A DNA stretch of 64,000 nt. It comes from Phragmitibacter flavus. GTDB lineage: Bacteria > Verrucomicrobiota > Verrucomicrobiia > Verrucomicrobiales > Verrucomicrobiaceae. Positions 26,257 through 34,521 of this stretch are shown in pieces. Within the stretch, counting starts at the first letter, position 1. Each line of letters opens with the position of its first letter. The notes under the pieces are model-generated. The model ran no database searches and had not been told where the DNA came from. It saw only the letters and a program-made list of their open reading frames with translations. The stretch is taken from assembly GCF_005780165.1 (NCBI RefSeq), contig NZ_VAUV01000019.1, positions 1 through 64,000 of the forward strand. The letters run 5' to 3'. The position numbers were made by a program, and so were the translations under genes.

Positions 26257-26820
26257 ATGATTGATCAAGTTTCTCCCCAAGTTCTCGCTGCACGACTGAA
26301 TGACGGCTCAAGACAGCCATTGCTGCTGGATGTGCGCACCCCGATTGAACACCAAGAGGTTCATCTTCCGCAGGCGCGTTTGCGTCCGCTGGATGAGCTG
26401 GATGCAGCCCAGCTGGCCAAGCAGGAGGGGCAGGATTGTGAGGTGGTGGTGATTTGTCGAAGTGGGGGTCGGGCGAGCAAGGCAGCGGAAAAACTTGCGG
26501 CGGCGGGGATGAGCAAAGTGAGTGTTTTGGATGGCGGTATGCAGGCGTGGACGGGGGCGGGGCTTCCGGCGAATCGCGGTCAGAAGATGATGTCGCTGGA
26601 GCGGCAGGTGCGCATCGCGGCGGGTTCGATGGTGGTGATTGGAGTGGCGCTGGGCACGTTGGTTCATCCGGGGTTTTACGGGCTGAGTGCTTTTGTGGGA
26701 GCCGGGTTGGTGTTCGCGGGCGTTACCGACTGGTGTGGCATGGGCTTGCTGCTGGCAAAAGCGCCATGGAACCAGACAGGTGGAAGCGGCTCGTGCTGCG
26801 CGACGAAAAGTGCCCGGTGA
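26257..26820 (+). CDS. Rhodanese domain fused to DUF2892 membrane segment (YgaP-like)
   Basis: 187 residues. Residues 1-105 are a rhodanese domain with LLLDVRTPIEH and the active-site loop VVVICRSGGRASKAAEKLAA (catalytic Cys67), which accepts sulfane sulfur as a persulfide. Residues about 110-180 carry two hydrophobic stretches (RIAAGSMVVIGVALGTLVHP, LSAFVGAGLVFAGVTDWCGM), the DUF2892 pattern of YgaP. Thus a membrane-attached sulfurtransferase with its active site in the cytoplasm. First gene of the divergent sulfur operon, regulated by the adjacent operator. Confidence 0.88.
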   Translation: MIDQVSPQVLAARLNDGSRQPLLLDVRTPIEHQEVHLPQARLRPLDELDAAQLAKQEGQDCEVVVICRSGGRASKAAEKLAAAGMSKVSVLDGGMQAWTGAGLPANRGQKMMSLERQVRIAAGSMVVIGVALGTLVHPGFYGLSAFVGAGLVFAGVTDWCGMGLLLAKAPWNQTGGSGSCCATKSAR

Positions 26821-26863
26821 CGGCTCTTTTTTGTCTAAAAATTAACCAATAGATTATATAGTT

Positions 26864-28285
26864 ATGTTTTTACGCCAAGTTTATGATTCGCATTTGGCCC
26901 AGTATGCCTATGTCATTGGGTGTCAGAAGACGGGTGAAGCGGTCGTCATTGATCCATTGCGCGATGTGGCCCAGTATCGGGAGATCGCGGAAGGGGAGGG
27001 ATTAAAACTTTCAGCGGTGGTGGAGACGCACATTCATGCGGATTTTGTGAGTGGGGCGCGGGAGCTTGCAGCACAAGGCGCGGCGGTTTATGTCTCTGCA
27101 GAAGGGGGGGCGGACTGGCAGTCGGAGTGGGCGAAGGATTTGCCGACGCTGCATTTGCTGCGTGATGGAGACAGTTTCTCTATTGGCAAGATCAAGCTGC
27201 AGGCAATGCACACGCCGGGTCATACACCGGAGCATCTCTGTTATCTGGTGACTGATGAAGGTGGTGGAGCGGATGAGGCAATGGCGTTGATCTCAGGGGA
27301 CTTTCTTTTTGTGGGGGATGTGGGTCGGCCAGATTTATTGGAACAGGCGGCGGGGTTTGCGGGAACGCAGGAGGCGGGGGCGAGACAGCTTTACCAAAGT
27401 CTGAGGAAGTTGGAGTTTTTGCCGGATCATTTGCAGGTGCTTCCGGCGCATGGGGCGGGCAGTGCGTGTGGCAAGTCTTTGGGGTCGGTGCCGACATCGA
27501 CGTTGGGGTATGAAAAGCGGTTCAACCGTCCGTTGAGGCTTGCGCTTGAGGGGAAAGAGGAGGATTTCGTGGCTTACATTTTGGATGGTCAGCCGGAGCC
27601 GCCGCTTTATTTCGCCAACATGAAGAAGGTGAACAAGATGGGACCGGCTGTTCTGGGTGAAGTGGCAACGCCAGATGAGTTGCAATTAACTCAGGTGACT
27701 GCGCGCTTGAAGGAGCCGGACTTCGTGGTGGTAGACACGCGATCAGACCGTGAGGCCTTTGCGGCAAGTCACCTGAAAGGTAGTCTGTATGCGCCGGCCA
27801 AAAGCGACTTTTCGGGATTTGCCGGTTCGTATCTGATGCCGGATGAAAAGGTGGTGATGGTGGTGGAAGATGGACAAGAGGCCGATAACTTATCGAAGCA
27901 GTTGCGTCGCATTGGGATTGATCACGTCTTAGGTTGGTTGCCTGCGGAGTCGCTGACAAAGGCTGGCAGTAATGATCTGGCGAGGATTGATACGGTGAAG
28001 TTTGCTGAGGTGGAGGACTATCTCAACACTCATGATGATGCGACCGTGGTTGATGTGCGCCGCGCGGGGGAATATGCGGAGGACCATGTGAAAGGAGCGG
28101 TGAATATGGCACATACACGACTGAGGGCACGTTCAAATGAGCTTCCCGTTGACGTGCCGGTGGTGGTGCATTGTCAAAGTGGCAATCGGGCTGCTGTTGC
28201 AGCGGCGTGGCTAAGTCGTGAAGGTCGGGAGGTGCTTTTGGTCAATGACTCCTTTGCGCATGTTGCCGATGCGATGTTGGCCTGA
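26864..28285 (+). CDS. MBL-fold persulfide dioxygenase fused to two rhodanese domains
   Basis: 473 residues. Residues 1-250 are an ETHE1-like metallo-beta-lactamase domain: THIHADFVSG (metal ligands at 56-60), MHTPGHTPEHLCYLV, ISGDFLFVGDVGRPDLL, LPAHGAGSACG. This family oxidises glutathione persulfide to sulfite with a mononuclear iron. Two rhodanese domains follow. The first (VVDTRSDREAF, then VVMVVEDGQEAD) lacks the active cysteine, while the second has VVHCQSGNRAAVAAAW with a catalytic Cys. Together they would channel persulfide sulfur. It lies 43 bases after the YgaP-like gene, in the same operon. Longer than single-domain ETHE1 because of the C-terminal fusion. Confidence 0.88.
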   Translation: MFLRQVYDSHLAQYAYVIGCQKTGEAVVIDPLRDVAQYREIAEGEGLKLSAVVETHIHADFVSGARELAAQGAAVYVSAEGGADWQSEWAKDLPTLHLLRDGDSFSIGKIKLQAMHTPGHTPEHLCYLVTDEGGGADEAMALISGDFLFVGDVGRPDLLEQAAGFAGTQEAGARQLYQSLRKLEFLPDHLQVLPAHGAGSACGKSLGSVPTSTLGYEKRFNRPLRLALEGKEEDFVAYILDGQPEPPLYFANMKKVNKMGPAVLGEVATPDELQLTQVTARLKEPDFVVVDTRSDREAFAASHLKGSLYAPAKSDFSGFAGSYLMPDEKVVMVVEDGQEADNLSKQLRRIGIDHVLGWLPAESLTKAGSNDLARIDTVKFAEVEDYLNTHDDATVVDVRRAGEYAEDHVKGAVNMAHTRLRARSNELPVDVPVVVHCQSGNRAAVAAAWLSREGREVLLVNDSFAHVADAMLA

Positions 28286-28317
28286 GATAACGTGGAAAGG
28301 TTCAAGCCTTCCTGATC

Positions 28318-29112
28318 ATGGACGCTTTCAATTTGCTTAGTCTGGGGTTCGGTCTTTTGGTAGGTGCTGCGTTGGGACTTACCGGGGGCGGGGGTTCGAT
28401 TTTTGCCGTTCCGCTGTTGCTTTACGGTTTGTCGGTGCCGGTCGGGACGGCGATGGGGTTAAGTTTGGCGACGGTCGGTGTGACGGCTGGATTTGGGGCG
28501 GCGTTGCGCTGGTTGCATGGGGAGGTGGAGTGGAAGGCCGGATTGCTGTTTGCCCTTGGTGGGATGGTTACGGCACCGCTGGGTGCTTGGCTGGGGCGGC
28601 TTTTACCATCGACCTTGTTGTTGACGGCGTTTGCGTTGTTGATGCTGTTTGTAGGCTGGCGAATGTGGCGGGGCCGGGGTGATGATGTGGTGACACCGGG
28701 TCGTTGTGTTTTGCAGGGGGGAGGTCGATTCGGGGTTGAGTGTTACGTCCGGCTGGGGAGCGGCGGTGCGGCGGCTGGTTTGTTGTCGGGGTTGTTTGGC
28801 GTGGGCGGGGGATTTATTGTGGTGCCGGTGTTGTTGTTAGTCACGGGGATGAGCATTCATCGTGCGGTGGCAACTTCGTTGATGGTGATTTTTCTGATTT
28901 CGATTTCCGGTGTGGTGGCGCATGTGCTTCACGGACAACTTTTTCCGATGCCATTGAGTCTTTGGTTTGTTGGTGGCGGATTTCTGGGGATGTTGTTGGG
29001 CAGCGCGGGGCGTTCGCGCCTGAGTGGTGGTGCCCTTCAAAAGATTTTTGCCATTGGCATGTGGGTTACTGCCGGATGGATGTTATGGAGAAACCTGGGT
29101 GCCCTCGGGTAG
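28318..29112 (+). CDS. TauE/SafE-type membrane permease
   Basis: 264 residues, almost all hydrophobic, with about eight spans and the internal duplication typical of TauE/SafE transporters: GLLVGAALGLTGGGGSIFAV near the start and GLLSGLFGVGGGFIVVPVLL in the second half. Members export sulfite, sulfoacetate or other sulfur-containing anions. As the third gene of the operon it probably removes the sulfite or thiosulfate made by the dioxygenase and rhodaneses. Direct substrate evidence is not visible. Confidence 0.85.
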   Translation: MDAFNLLSLGFGLLVGAALGLTGGGGSIFAVPLLLYGLSVPVGTAMGLSLATVGVTAGFGAALRWLHGEVEWKAGLLFALGGMVTAPLGAWLGRLLPSTLLLTAFALLMLFVGWRMWRGRGDDVVTPGRCVLQGGGRFGVECYVRLGSGGAAAGLLSGLFGVGGGFIVVPVLLLVTGMSIHRAVATSLMVIFLISISGVVAHVLHGQLFPMPLSLWFVGGGFLGMLLGSAGRSRLSGGALQKIFAIGMWVTAGWMLWRNLGALG

Positions 29113-29137
29113 TAATGTCGATGGGAAAATTTGGGGT

Positions 29138-29701
29138 TTACCAGCCGGTGGCGATGGTGATGCCGATGGGGATGGACAGGAGGAGCATGATGATCAAGAT
29201 GGGACGGGATACTCTGGGTTCTCTTATAAACCAGAGGGAGATGGCAAGTAGGGCGAGGCCGATTGGGATGGTGAGCCACCAACTCATGGTTCTGGTGTAG
29301 GTGACGGGTTGATGGCCTTCGGAGCGTCGTTGTTCGTCGGGTTCCCACGTGAGGGCGGCGATTTTGTTGTCGAGGGCGGGGAAGTGTCTGGCTTGAACGA
29401 TCATGCCGATGGGCCAGGTCTCGTAGATGGTTGAGGGACAGCTGAAGATTTTTTGAGTTCCATCAGTGAATTCAATGGTCATGTTGTAGGCGGTTTGGCG
29501 AGCGGAGCTGCCGGTTCCTCCGGTGAGGCGGGTTTGACGGTCGATGATGGTGGCGGGTTTGGTTTCGCCTGGTGCGAAGGCGGTGTAGGCTTCAACGAGG
29601 AAGGCGGTGCCGAAGGTGAGCAGGAGGGCCGGGAAGGACGCGAGAAAGAGGCTGGCGATGCAGCCAAACTTTTTGGGTGGGGTGGATTCGGGTGTGGACA
29701 T
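29138..29701 (-). CDS. DUF3592-like membrane protein
   Basis: 187 residues. An N-terminal span (ASLFLASFPALLLTFGTAFL), an extracytoplasmic beta domain (ATIIDRQTR, YNMTIEFTDGTQKIFSCPST, GMIVQARHFPALDNKIAALT) and two C-terminal spans (WWLTIPIGLALLAISLWFI, PILIIMLLLSIPIGITIAT). The plan matches the + strand protein at 15550-16164. It is the last gene of a three-gene minus-strand cluster. Function unknown. Confidence 0.65.
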   Translation of the reverse strand: MSTPESTPPKKFGCIASLFLASFPALLLTFGTAFLVEAYTAFAPGETKPATIIDRQTRLTGGTGSSARQTAYNMTIEFTDGTQKIFSCPSTIYETWPIGMIVQARHFPALDNKIAALTWEPDEQRRSEGHQPVTYTRTMSWWLTIPIGLALLAISLWFIREPRVSRPILIIMLLLSIPIGITIATGW

Positions 29702-29715
29702 GACCGATCAGTTAT

Positions 29716-30426
29716 TTATTGGTAGGTGAAGGTGCCTCCGGTGGCTTCAGCAAATTTTTCGGCGATGAGTTTGCCGGTTTGGTGTTTGAGGTCGACTTCG
29801 AGTTTTCCTTGGTTGTTGATTTCCTTTGGGAGGTATTCGTGGTCTTGGGAAAGCACGGTGCTGTTGTTGCGGGCGATGAAGGCGTCGGAGTAGACAATTT
29901 GACGGGTGTTGCGATCGATGAGCCAGAAGCGACCGGCGGCGTAGCCGGCTTCGAATTGGTTTTCGGCGAGGAGTTTGGGGGCTTTGTGTTTGAAGGGTTT
30001 GATGATGCCGATGTAACGGACGTTGAGGGTTCGCTGGTAGTTTTGTTCGAGGAAAGGTTCGGGAGTGACGGGATGTTCGGCGGGTGATTTCTGGAGGTCG
30101 TTGTAGAGGGTGTCGAATCCGTTGTTCATGAACAGATTGAAGGTGGAGTCGCGATGGGGGGAGGGGTTGGGATCGGTGAGTTGTCCGACGAGAAAGGTGG
30201 CGGTGTTGCAGGGGATGACGGGTCCGCTACGTGAGCTGGATGGAGAGGGATTGAGGGGGGCGCTTGGGATGACGTTTTCGAGGGGGAGGTTTTGGGCGTA
30301 GGATTCGAGCTCCTTGACGAATTGGCTGAAGGGTTCGCGGTGGCGTTCGAGGATGTCGCTGTGGGTTTCACTGCACTGGGTGAGCAGGGTAAGTGCGACA
30401 AGGAGGATGATATAGTAAGTGCGCAT
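29716..30426 (-). CDS. Lipoprotein of unknown function, likely paralogue of the gene at 11489-12196
   Basis: Start set at ATG 30426 (MRTYYIILLVALTLLTQCSE). This gives a lipoprotein signal with lipobox LTQC; the frame stays open far upstream without coding character. The 236-residue product shares the order RYIGIIKPFKHKAPK, FWLIDRNTRQI and a terminal ATGGTF with the + strand protein at 11489. The paralogue there has an ordinary signal peptide rather than a lipobox. Function unknown. Confidence 0.7.
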   Translation of the reverse strand: MRTYYIILLVALTLLTQCSETHSDILERHREPFSQFVKELESYAQNLPLENVIPSAPLNPSPSSSRSGPVIPCNTATFLVGQLTDPNPSPHRDSTFNLFMNNGFDTLYNDLQKSPAEHPVTPEPFLEQNYQRTLNVRYIGIIKPFKHKAPKLLAENQFEAGYAAGRFWLIDRNTRQIVYSDAFIARNNSTVLSQDHEYLPKEINNQGKLEVDLKHQTGKLIAEKFAEATGGTFTYQ

Positions 30427-30437
30427 GATTGACTGAG

Positions 30438-30941
30438 TTAGAGCCGTTGTCTTTTGATGGTGATGCCGCTGCGGGATTGGAGGGTGTCGAGGAAGTGTTG
30501 GAGGGTTGGCGATGGAGGGAGGAAGTGTTCGATGGGGTATTGGTCCTCGTCTTTGGGGGTGACAATGAGGGTGTGGATGCGGATGGGTTGGGGTGGGGTT
30601 TTGCCGTGGGGGCGGAAGTTTTGGACGGAGAGGCCGAGTTTTTCGATCTCGGTGTAGGCGACTTTGTCGCGGGAGAGGAAGCGGTTGAGGATGATGTGGG
30701 TGGGGGTGATGATGGCGACTGGGCGGATGACGTAACGCCAGAGGCTGAGGCCGAAGAGGATGGCGATGATGCCGAAGGTGAAGATCATCCATTCTTCGGG
30801 GCCGCGCATGTTCCGATGGAGGGCGGCGTGGATGGAGAGGATGCCGAGATAGTGGGGGAGGCAGCCGAGGAAAAGGATGTAGACGCGGTGAGGGAGGGGT
30901 TTGTAGTGTCGAAGTTTTGGAGGTGTGCGAGCCGGGTCCAT
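30438..30941 (-). CDS. Two-span membrane protein with possible PH-like domain
   Basis: 167 residues. Two hydrophobic spans (VYILFLGCLPHYLGILSI and WMIFTFGIIAILFGLSLW) are followed by a ~90-residue domain (AIITPTHIILNRFLSRDKVA, YTEIEKLGLSVQN, IRIHTLIVTPKDEDQYPIEH). The order of strands with a conserved start after the second span resembles bacterial PH-type domains. This is inference. It lies 11 bases before the lipoprotein gene, likely in the same operon. Confidence 0.6.
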   Translation of the reverse strand: MDPARTPPKLRHYKPLPHRVYILFLGCLPHYLGILSIHAALHRNMRGPEEWMIFTFGIIAILFGLSLWRYVIRPVAIITPTHIILNRFLSRDKVAYTEIEKLGLSVQNFRPHGKTPPQPIRIHTLIVTPKDEDQYPIEHFLPPSPTLQHFLDTLQSRSGITIKRQRL

Positions 30942-30953
30942 GGCTTGTTTTTT

Positions 30954-33083
30954 TCAGTTCTTGTCGCGACCGAGGGCTTCGATGAGGAAGGTGTATTGGA
31001 GGGCGACGCGTTCGAGGAAGCTGTAGCGACCGGAGGAGCCGCTGTGGCCGGTGTCGAGATCGACCTGGAGGAGAAGGGGGTTTTGATCGGTTTTGGTGGC
31101 GCGGAGTTTTGCGACCCATTTGGCGGCTTCCCAGTAGGGGACGCGGGAGTCGTTGAGGCCGGCGAGGACGAGGAGGGAGGGGTAATTCTGGGGTTTGATG
31201 TTGTCGTAGGGGGAGTAGGCGCGGATGCGGTTGAAGGTTTCGAGGGTGGCGGAGGGGTTGCCCCATTCGTCGTATTCGCTGGTGGTGAGGGGGATGGTGG
31301 GGTCGAGCATGGTGTTGAGGACGTCGACAAAGGGGACGTCGGCGATGAAGGCACGGAAGAGGTCGGGTTGCTGGTTGATGACGGCTCCGACGAGGAGTCC
31401 ACCAGCGCTGCCGCCGTAGCCGCAGAGGTTTTCTTTTGAGGTGTATTTTTGCTGGATGAGGTGTTCGGCGCAGGCGATGAAGTCGTCGAAGGTGGTTTGT
31501 TTGTGGGCGAGTTTGCCGGCCTCATACCAGCGGCGTCCGAGTTCGCCGCCGCCGCGGATTTGGGCGATGGCGAAGCCGATGCCGCGGTCGAGGAGGCTGA
31601 AGAGGTTGCTGTTGAACCACGGATCGTTGGGGCTGCCGTAGGCGCCGTAGCCGTCGATGAGGATGGCACCGGTGCCGTCGGTGGGATGGTTTTTGGGGAG
31701 GAGCAGCCAGATGGGGATGAGGGTTCCGTCTTTGGCGGGGGCGTGGGTTTGTTCGACGCGATATTTGCTCGAATCGTAGCCGGGAGGGCTGGCTTTTTGT
31801 TTGACGGGTTTGATGTTGCCGGTGGTGAGGTCGAGTTCGGAGACGGTGTAGGGTTGGAGGAGGGTTTCGTAGCTGATGCGCTGGAAAGTGGACTGGAAGT
31901 GGGGTGTGTTTTCGGTGCTGAACCAGGAGCCGGGGCTGGGGGCGGTGAACCAGCGGGGTTGAGAGGGATTGGCGGGGTCGAGGATGTAGAGACCGGGGAT
32001 GCCGTCTTTGCGGGCTTCGAGGATGACGTGGTTGGTGAAGGCTTCGACGGAGCCGTAGGAGATGGTTTCGTTGCCGGGGAGGATTTCGGTCCAGTTGGCG
32101 CGGGTGGGTTGGTCGAGGGGGGCGCGGAAGATGCTGCCGTTGATGGCGTTTTCGCTGCTGAGGATGAACCAGTGTTGGTCGGTGTCGGAGAGGGCGTAAC
32201 GGATGCCGGTTCGGCGTGGGGCGACGAGGATGGGTTTGGCGTCGGGTTGGTCGAGGGGGATGAGCGAGGTTTCCATGGTGTCCTTGCTGCGGGAGGTGAG
32301 GCGCATGAAGCGTTCGCTTTTGGTGGCACCGATGGCGACCTGAAAGGTGGTGTCGTGGTCTTCGTAGACGATGGGGTTGTCGGTGGGGTTGGTCCCGAGG
32401 GTGTGGCGTTTGACGCGGCAGGAGCGTTCGGTGGCGTCGGCTTCGGTGTAGAAGAGGGTTTGATTGTCGAGGGCCCAGACAGGGGACTCGGCGAAGGCGG
32501 TGTCGGAGATCTGGTCGGGGAGGATTTTGCCGGTGGTCAGGTCCTTGATGTGGATGGTGTAGCGGTCGGTGCCGTTGGTGTTTTCTTTCCAGGCATAGAG
32601 GTTGCCGTTGGGGGAAATGGCGGCTCCGCCGAAGGTGTAGCCGTCGCTGGTTCCGGCGCGTTCGTTGAGGTCGAGGAGGATGGTTTCGGGTCCTTCGGGA
32701 TAGGGTTTGCGGCAGAGGAGGCTGTGGTCTTTGCCTTCGATGTCGCGGCTGTAGTAGAGCCAGTCGCCTTTGCGGTAAGGGACGGAGATGTCTTCGCCGA
32801 TAACGCGGGTTTTGAGTTCAGCGACGATTTTTCCGCGCAGAGAATTGAGGGGGGCGAGGACGGTATCGGTGTATTGGTTTTCGGCCTTGAGGTGGGTCAG
32901 GACGGAGGGGTCTTCGCGGTTGCGCAGCCAGTGGTAGTCGTCGGTCCAGTTGATGCCGTGTCGGCTCAGGGAGTGGGGGCGTTTTTCGGCGATGGGGGGT
33001 GGGGGTGACTGGGCGTCGATGACCGTGACGCAGAGGCAGATGCAAAGAACGGCGAGGAAGATGAATTTCATGGGCGACGGCAT
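30954..33083 (-). CDS. Oligopeptidase B-like serine peptidase (S9A), exported
   Basis: 709 residues. Residues about 30-420 form the seven-bladed propeller that gates prolyl-oligopeptidase-type enzymes. The C-terminal alpha/beta hydrolase holds the triad: Ser in YGGSAGGLLVG, Asp in LAGLNDSRVPYWEAAKW, His in DTGHSGSSGR. The overall sequence fits protease II (cleavage of peptides after Arg/Lys). Unlike E. coli PtrB, it begins with a signal peptide (MKFIFLAVLCICLCVTVIDA), so it is predicted to act outside the cytoplasm. ATG 33071 may be the real start rather than 33083. Confidence 0.88.
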   Translation of the reverse strand: MPSPMKFIFLAVLCICLCVTVIDAQSPPPPIAEKRPHSLSRHGINWTDDYHWLRNREDPSVLTHLKAENQYTDTVLAPLNSLRGKIVAELKTRVIGEDISVPYRKGDWLYYSRDIEGKDHSLLCRKPYPEGPETILLDLNERAGTSDGYTFGGAAISPNGNLYAWKENTNGTDRYTIHIKDLTTGKILPDQISDTAFAESPVWALDNQTLFYTEADATERSCRVKRHTLGTNPTDNPIVYEDHDTTFQVAIGATKSERFMRLTSRSKDTMETSLIPLDQPDAKPILVAPRRTGIRYALSDTDQHWFILSSENAINGSIFRAPLDQPTRANWTEILPGNETISYGSVEAFTNHVILEARKDGIPGLYILDPANPSQPRWFTAPSPGSWFSTENTPHFQSTFQRISYETLLQPYTVSELDLTTGNIKPVKQKASPPGYDSSKYRVEQTHAPAKDGTLIPIWLLLPKNHPTDGTGAILIDGYGAYGSPNDPWFNSNLFSLLDRGIGFAIAQIRGGGELGRRWYEAGKLAHKQTTFDDFIACAEHLIQQKYTSKENLCGYGGSAGGLLVGAVINQQPDLFRAFIADVPFVDVLNTMLDPTIPLTTSEYDEWGNPSATLETFNRIRAYSPYDNIKPQNYPSLLVLAGLNDSRVPYWEAAKWVAKLRATKTDQNPLLLQVDLDTGHSGSSGRYSFLERVALQYTFLIEALGRDKN

Positions 33084-33203
33084 GGAAGGATTGCACGATG
33101 ACAGGCGTGATCTTACATGGGTGTGTGAAATTTGGGCGCGGATTCCCAGCCTTGATCATCAATGACCAATTTCAAAAGCCGACGAGGGATTTAGGACCGG
33201 TGA

Positions 33204-34457
33204 TCAGTGAAGGGCGATGAGTTCATCGGCGATGATCTCAAGGGCTTCACGAAGGATGGCTTCGGGTTGGGAGAAAGTTAGTCGGATGCACTGTTGGGAG
33301 TGATCCCAAGGTTCGTCGAGGCCATAGAAAAAGTAGTGGCCAGGAATGACGAGGACGTTGCGGGCTTTCAGACGCTGATAGAGTTCGGCGCTGGTGATTT
33401 TGAGTTTGGGGAACCAGAGCCAGAGGAAAAAAGCACCTTCACGGGAGTGAAGTGACCATTCGATTTTGTCCTGGAGGCATTCGTGCAGGACCTGGGTGGC
33501 GAAGTCGGACCGCTGTTTGTAGAACGGCAGGATGATGTCGCGGCTGAGTTTGAGCAGGGTGTCGTCGGCAAGCAGCGGATTGATGATGGCCTGGCCGAAG
33601 TTGCCGTTGGAAAGGGCGGTGCTGGCGTTCATGTTGCTGAGCGCGCGGATGATGGCGGGGTCGGCAACCACGATGGAGGTGCGGGTGCCGGGAAGGCCGA
33701 GTTTGGAGAGGCTGATGGAAAAAATCATGCCGGGCTCCCAGGAAGGCTGGAAGCTGGTATGGATGACGCCGGGGAACGGGTGACCGTAGGCGTTGTCAAT
33801 GATGAGCGGGATGTGGTGTTGTCGCGCCAGATCGCGCAGGCGGTGAAATTCTTCCTGGGTGAGGACGTTGCCGGTGGGGTTGGTGGGGCAGGAGACGCTG
33901 AGGGCGGCGATGTCGGGCGTGATGCGAAGGCGGTCGAAGTCGACGTGATATTTGAATTCGTGGGCGCTGCGTTGCTCGATTTTGGCGGGATTGCCGCTGA
34001 GCATGCCGGCGCAGAGTCCCTGGCTGGCATAGCCGATGTATTCGGGCATCAAGGGAAAAAGGATGCGCTTCTTGGTGTTGCCAGTCTGGCCCGCCAAGAG
34101 ATTGAACAGCAGGAAGAAGGCGGTCTGGCTGCTGGGGAGTATTCCGATGTTCTCGGTTTGCACGTCCCACTGGCATTCGCGTTTGAGGAAGGCGGCGAAG
34201 TTTTGACGGAACAAGGGGTTGCCGCCTGGCGGGTCGTAGTTGAGCAGCGTTTTGTCGAGCGTGGTCTGGTCGTTGACGAGCGACTGCATGCGTTCGCGCC
34301 AGAGGGCCTGGACGGCGGGAATGGCGGCGGGTTGGCCTCCGCCAAGCATGCGCATGTCGGGTTGATTGTTGAGCGCCTGACCGAGGTCATCCATGAGTTC
34401 CTGGATGCCGCTGGTGCCGGCGAGACGTTGGCCGATGTCGGAAAATGAAGTCTGCAA
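33204..34457 (-). CDS. avtA: Valine-pyruvate aminotransferase
   Basis: 417 residues, the usual length for AvtA, a fold-type I PLP enzyme that makes valine from 2-oxoisovalerate with alanine as donor. The start MQTSFSDIGQRLAGTSGIQE and MRMLGGGQPAAIPAVQALWR is characteristic. ALSVSCPTNPTGNVLTQEEF and IDNAYGHPFPG bind the cofactor, and SISLSKLGLPGTRTS carries the PLP lysine. It lies 64 bases downstream of the NAD biosynthesis fusion, on the same strand. Confidence 0.9.
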   Translation of the reverse strand: MQTSFSDIGQRLAGTSGIQELMDDLGQALNNQPDMRMLGGGQPAAIPAVQALWRERMQSLVNDQTTLDKTLLNYDPPGGNPLFRQNFAAFLKRECQWDVQTENIGILPSSQTAFFLLFNLLAGQTGNTKKRILFPLMPEYIGYASQGLCAGMLSGNPAKIEQRSAHEFKYHVDFDRLRITPDIAALSVSCPTNPTGNVLTQEEFHRLRDLARQHHIPLIIDNAYGHPFPGVIHTSFQPSWEPGMIFSISLSKLGLPGTRTSIVVADPAIIRALSNMNASTALSNGNFGQAIINPLLADDTLLKLSRDIILPFYKQRSDFATQVLHECLQDKIEWSLHSREGAFFLWLWFPKLKITSAELYQRLKARNVLVIPGHYFFYGLDEPWDHSQQCIRLTFSQPEAILREALEIIADELIALH

Positions 34458-34521
34458 TGACGGACGGAGTAGGGGTTTAGAGCTTTTTGATTAGTGAATT
34501 TTTAATTGATTATCGAAGATG

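Noticed and set aside
30427-31266. N-terminal extension of the lipoprotein frame at 29716-30426
   Set aside because: Pro/Arg/His-rich low-complexity translation overlapping two other genes; the lipobox start at 30426 explains the gene.
31449-33008. 519-codon + strand frame opposite the oligopeptidase gene, and the similar frame at 30429-31439
   Set aside because: Antisense shadows caused by strong codon bias; no signal, motif or start supports them.
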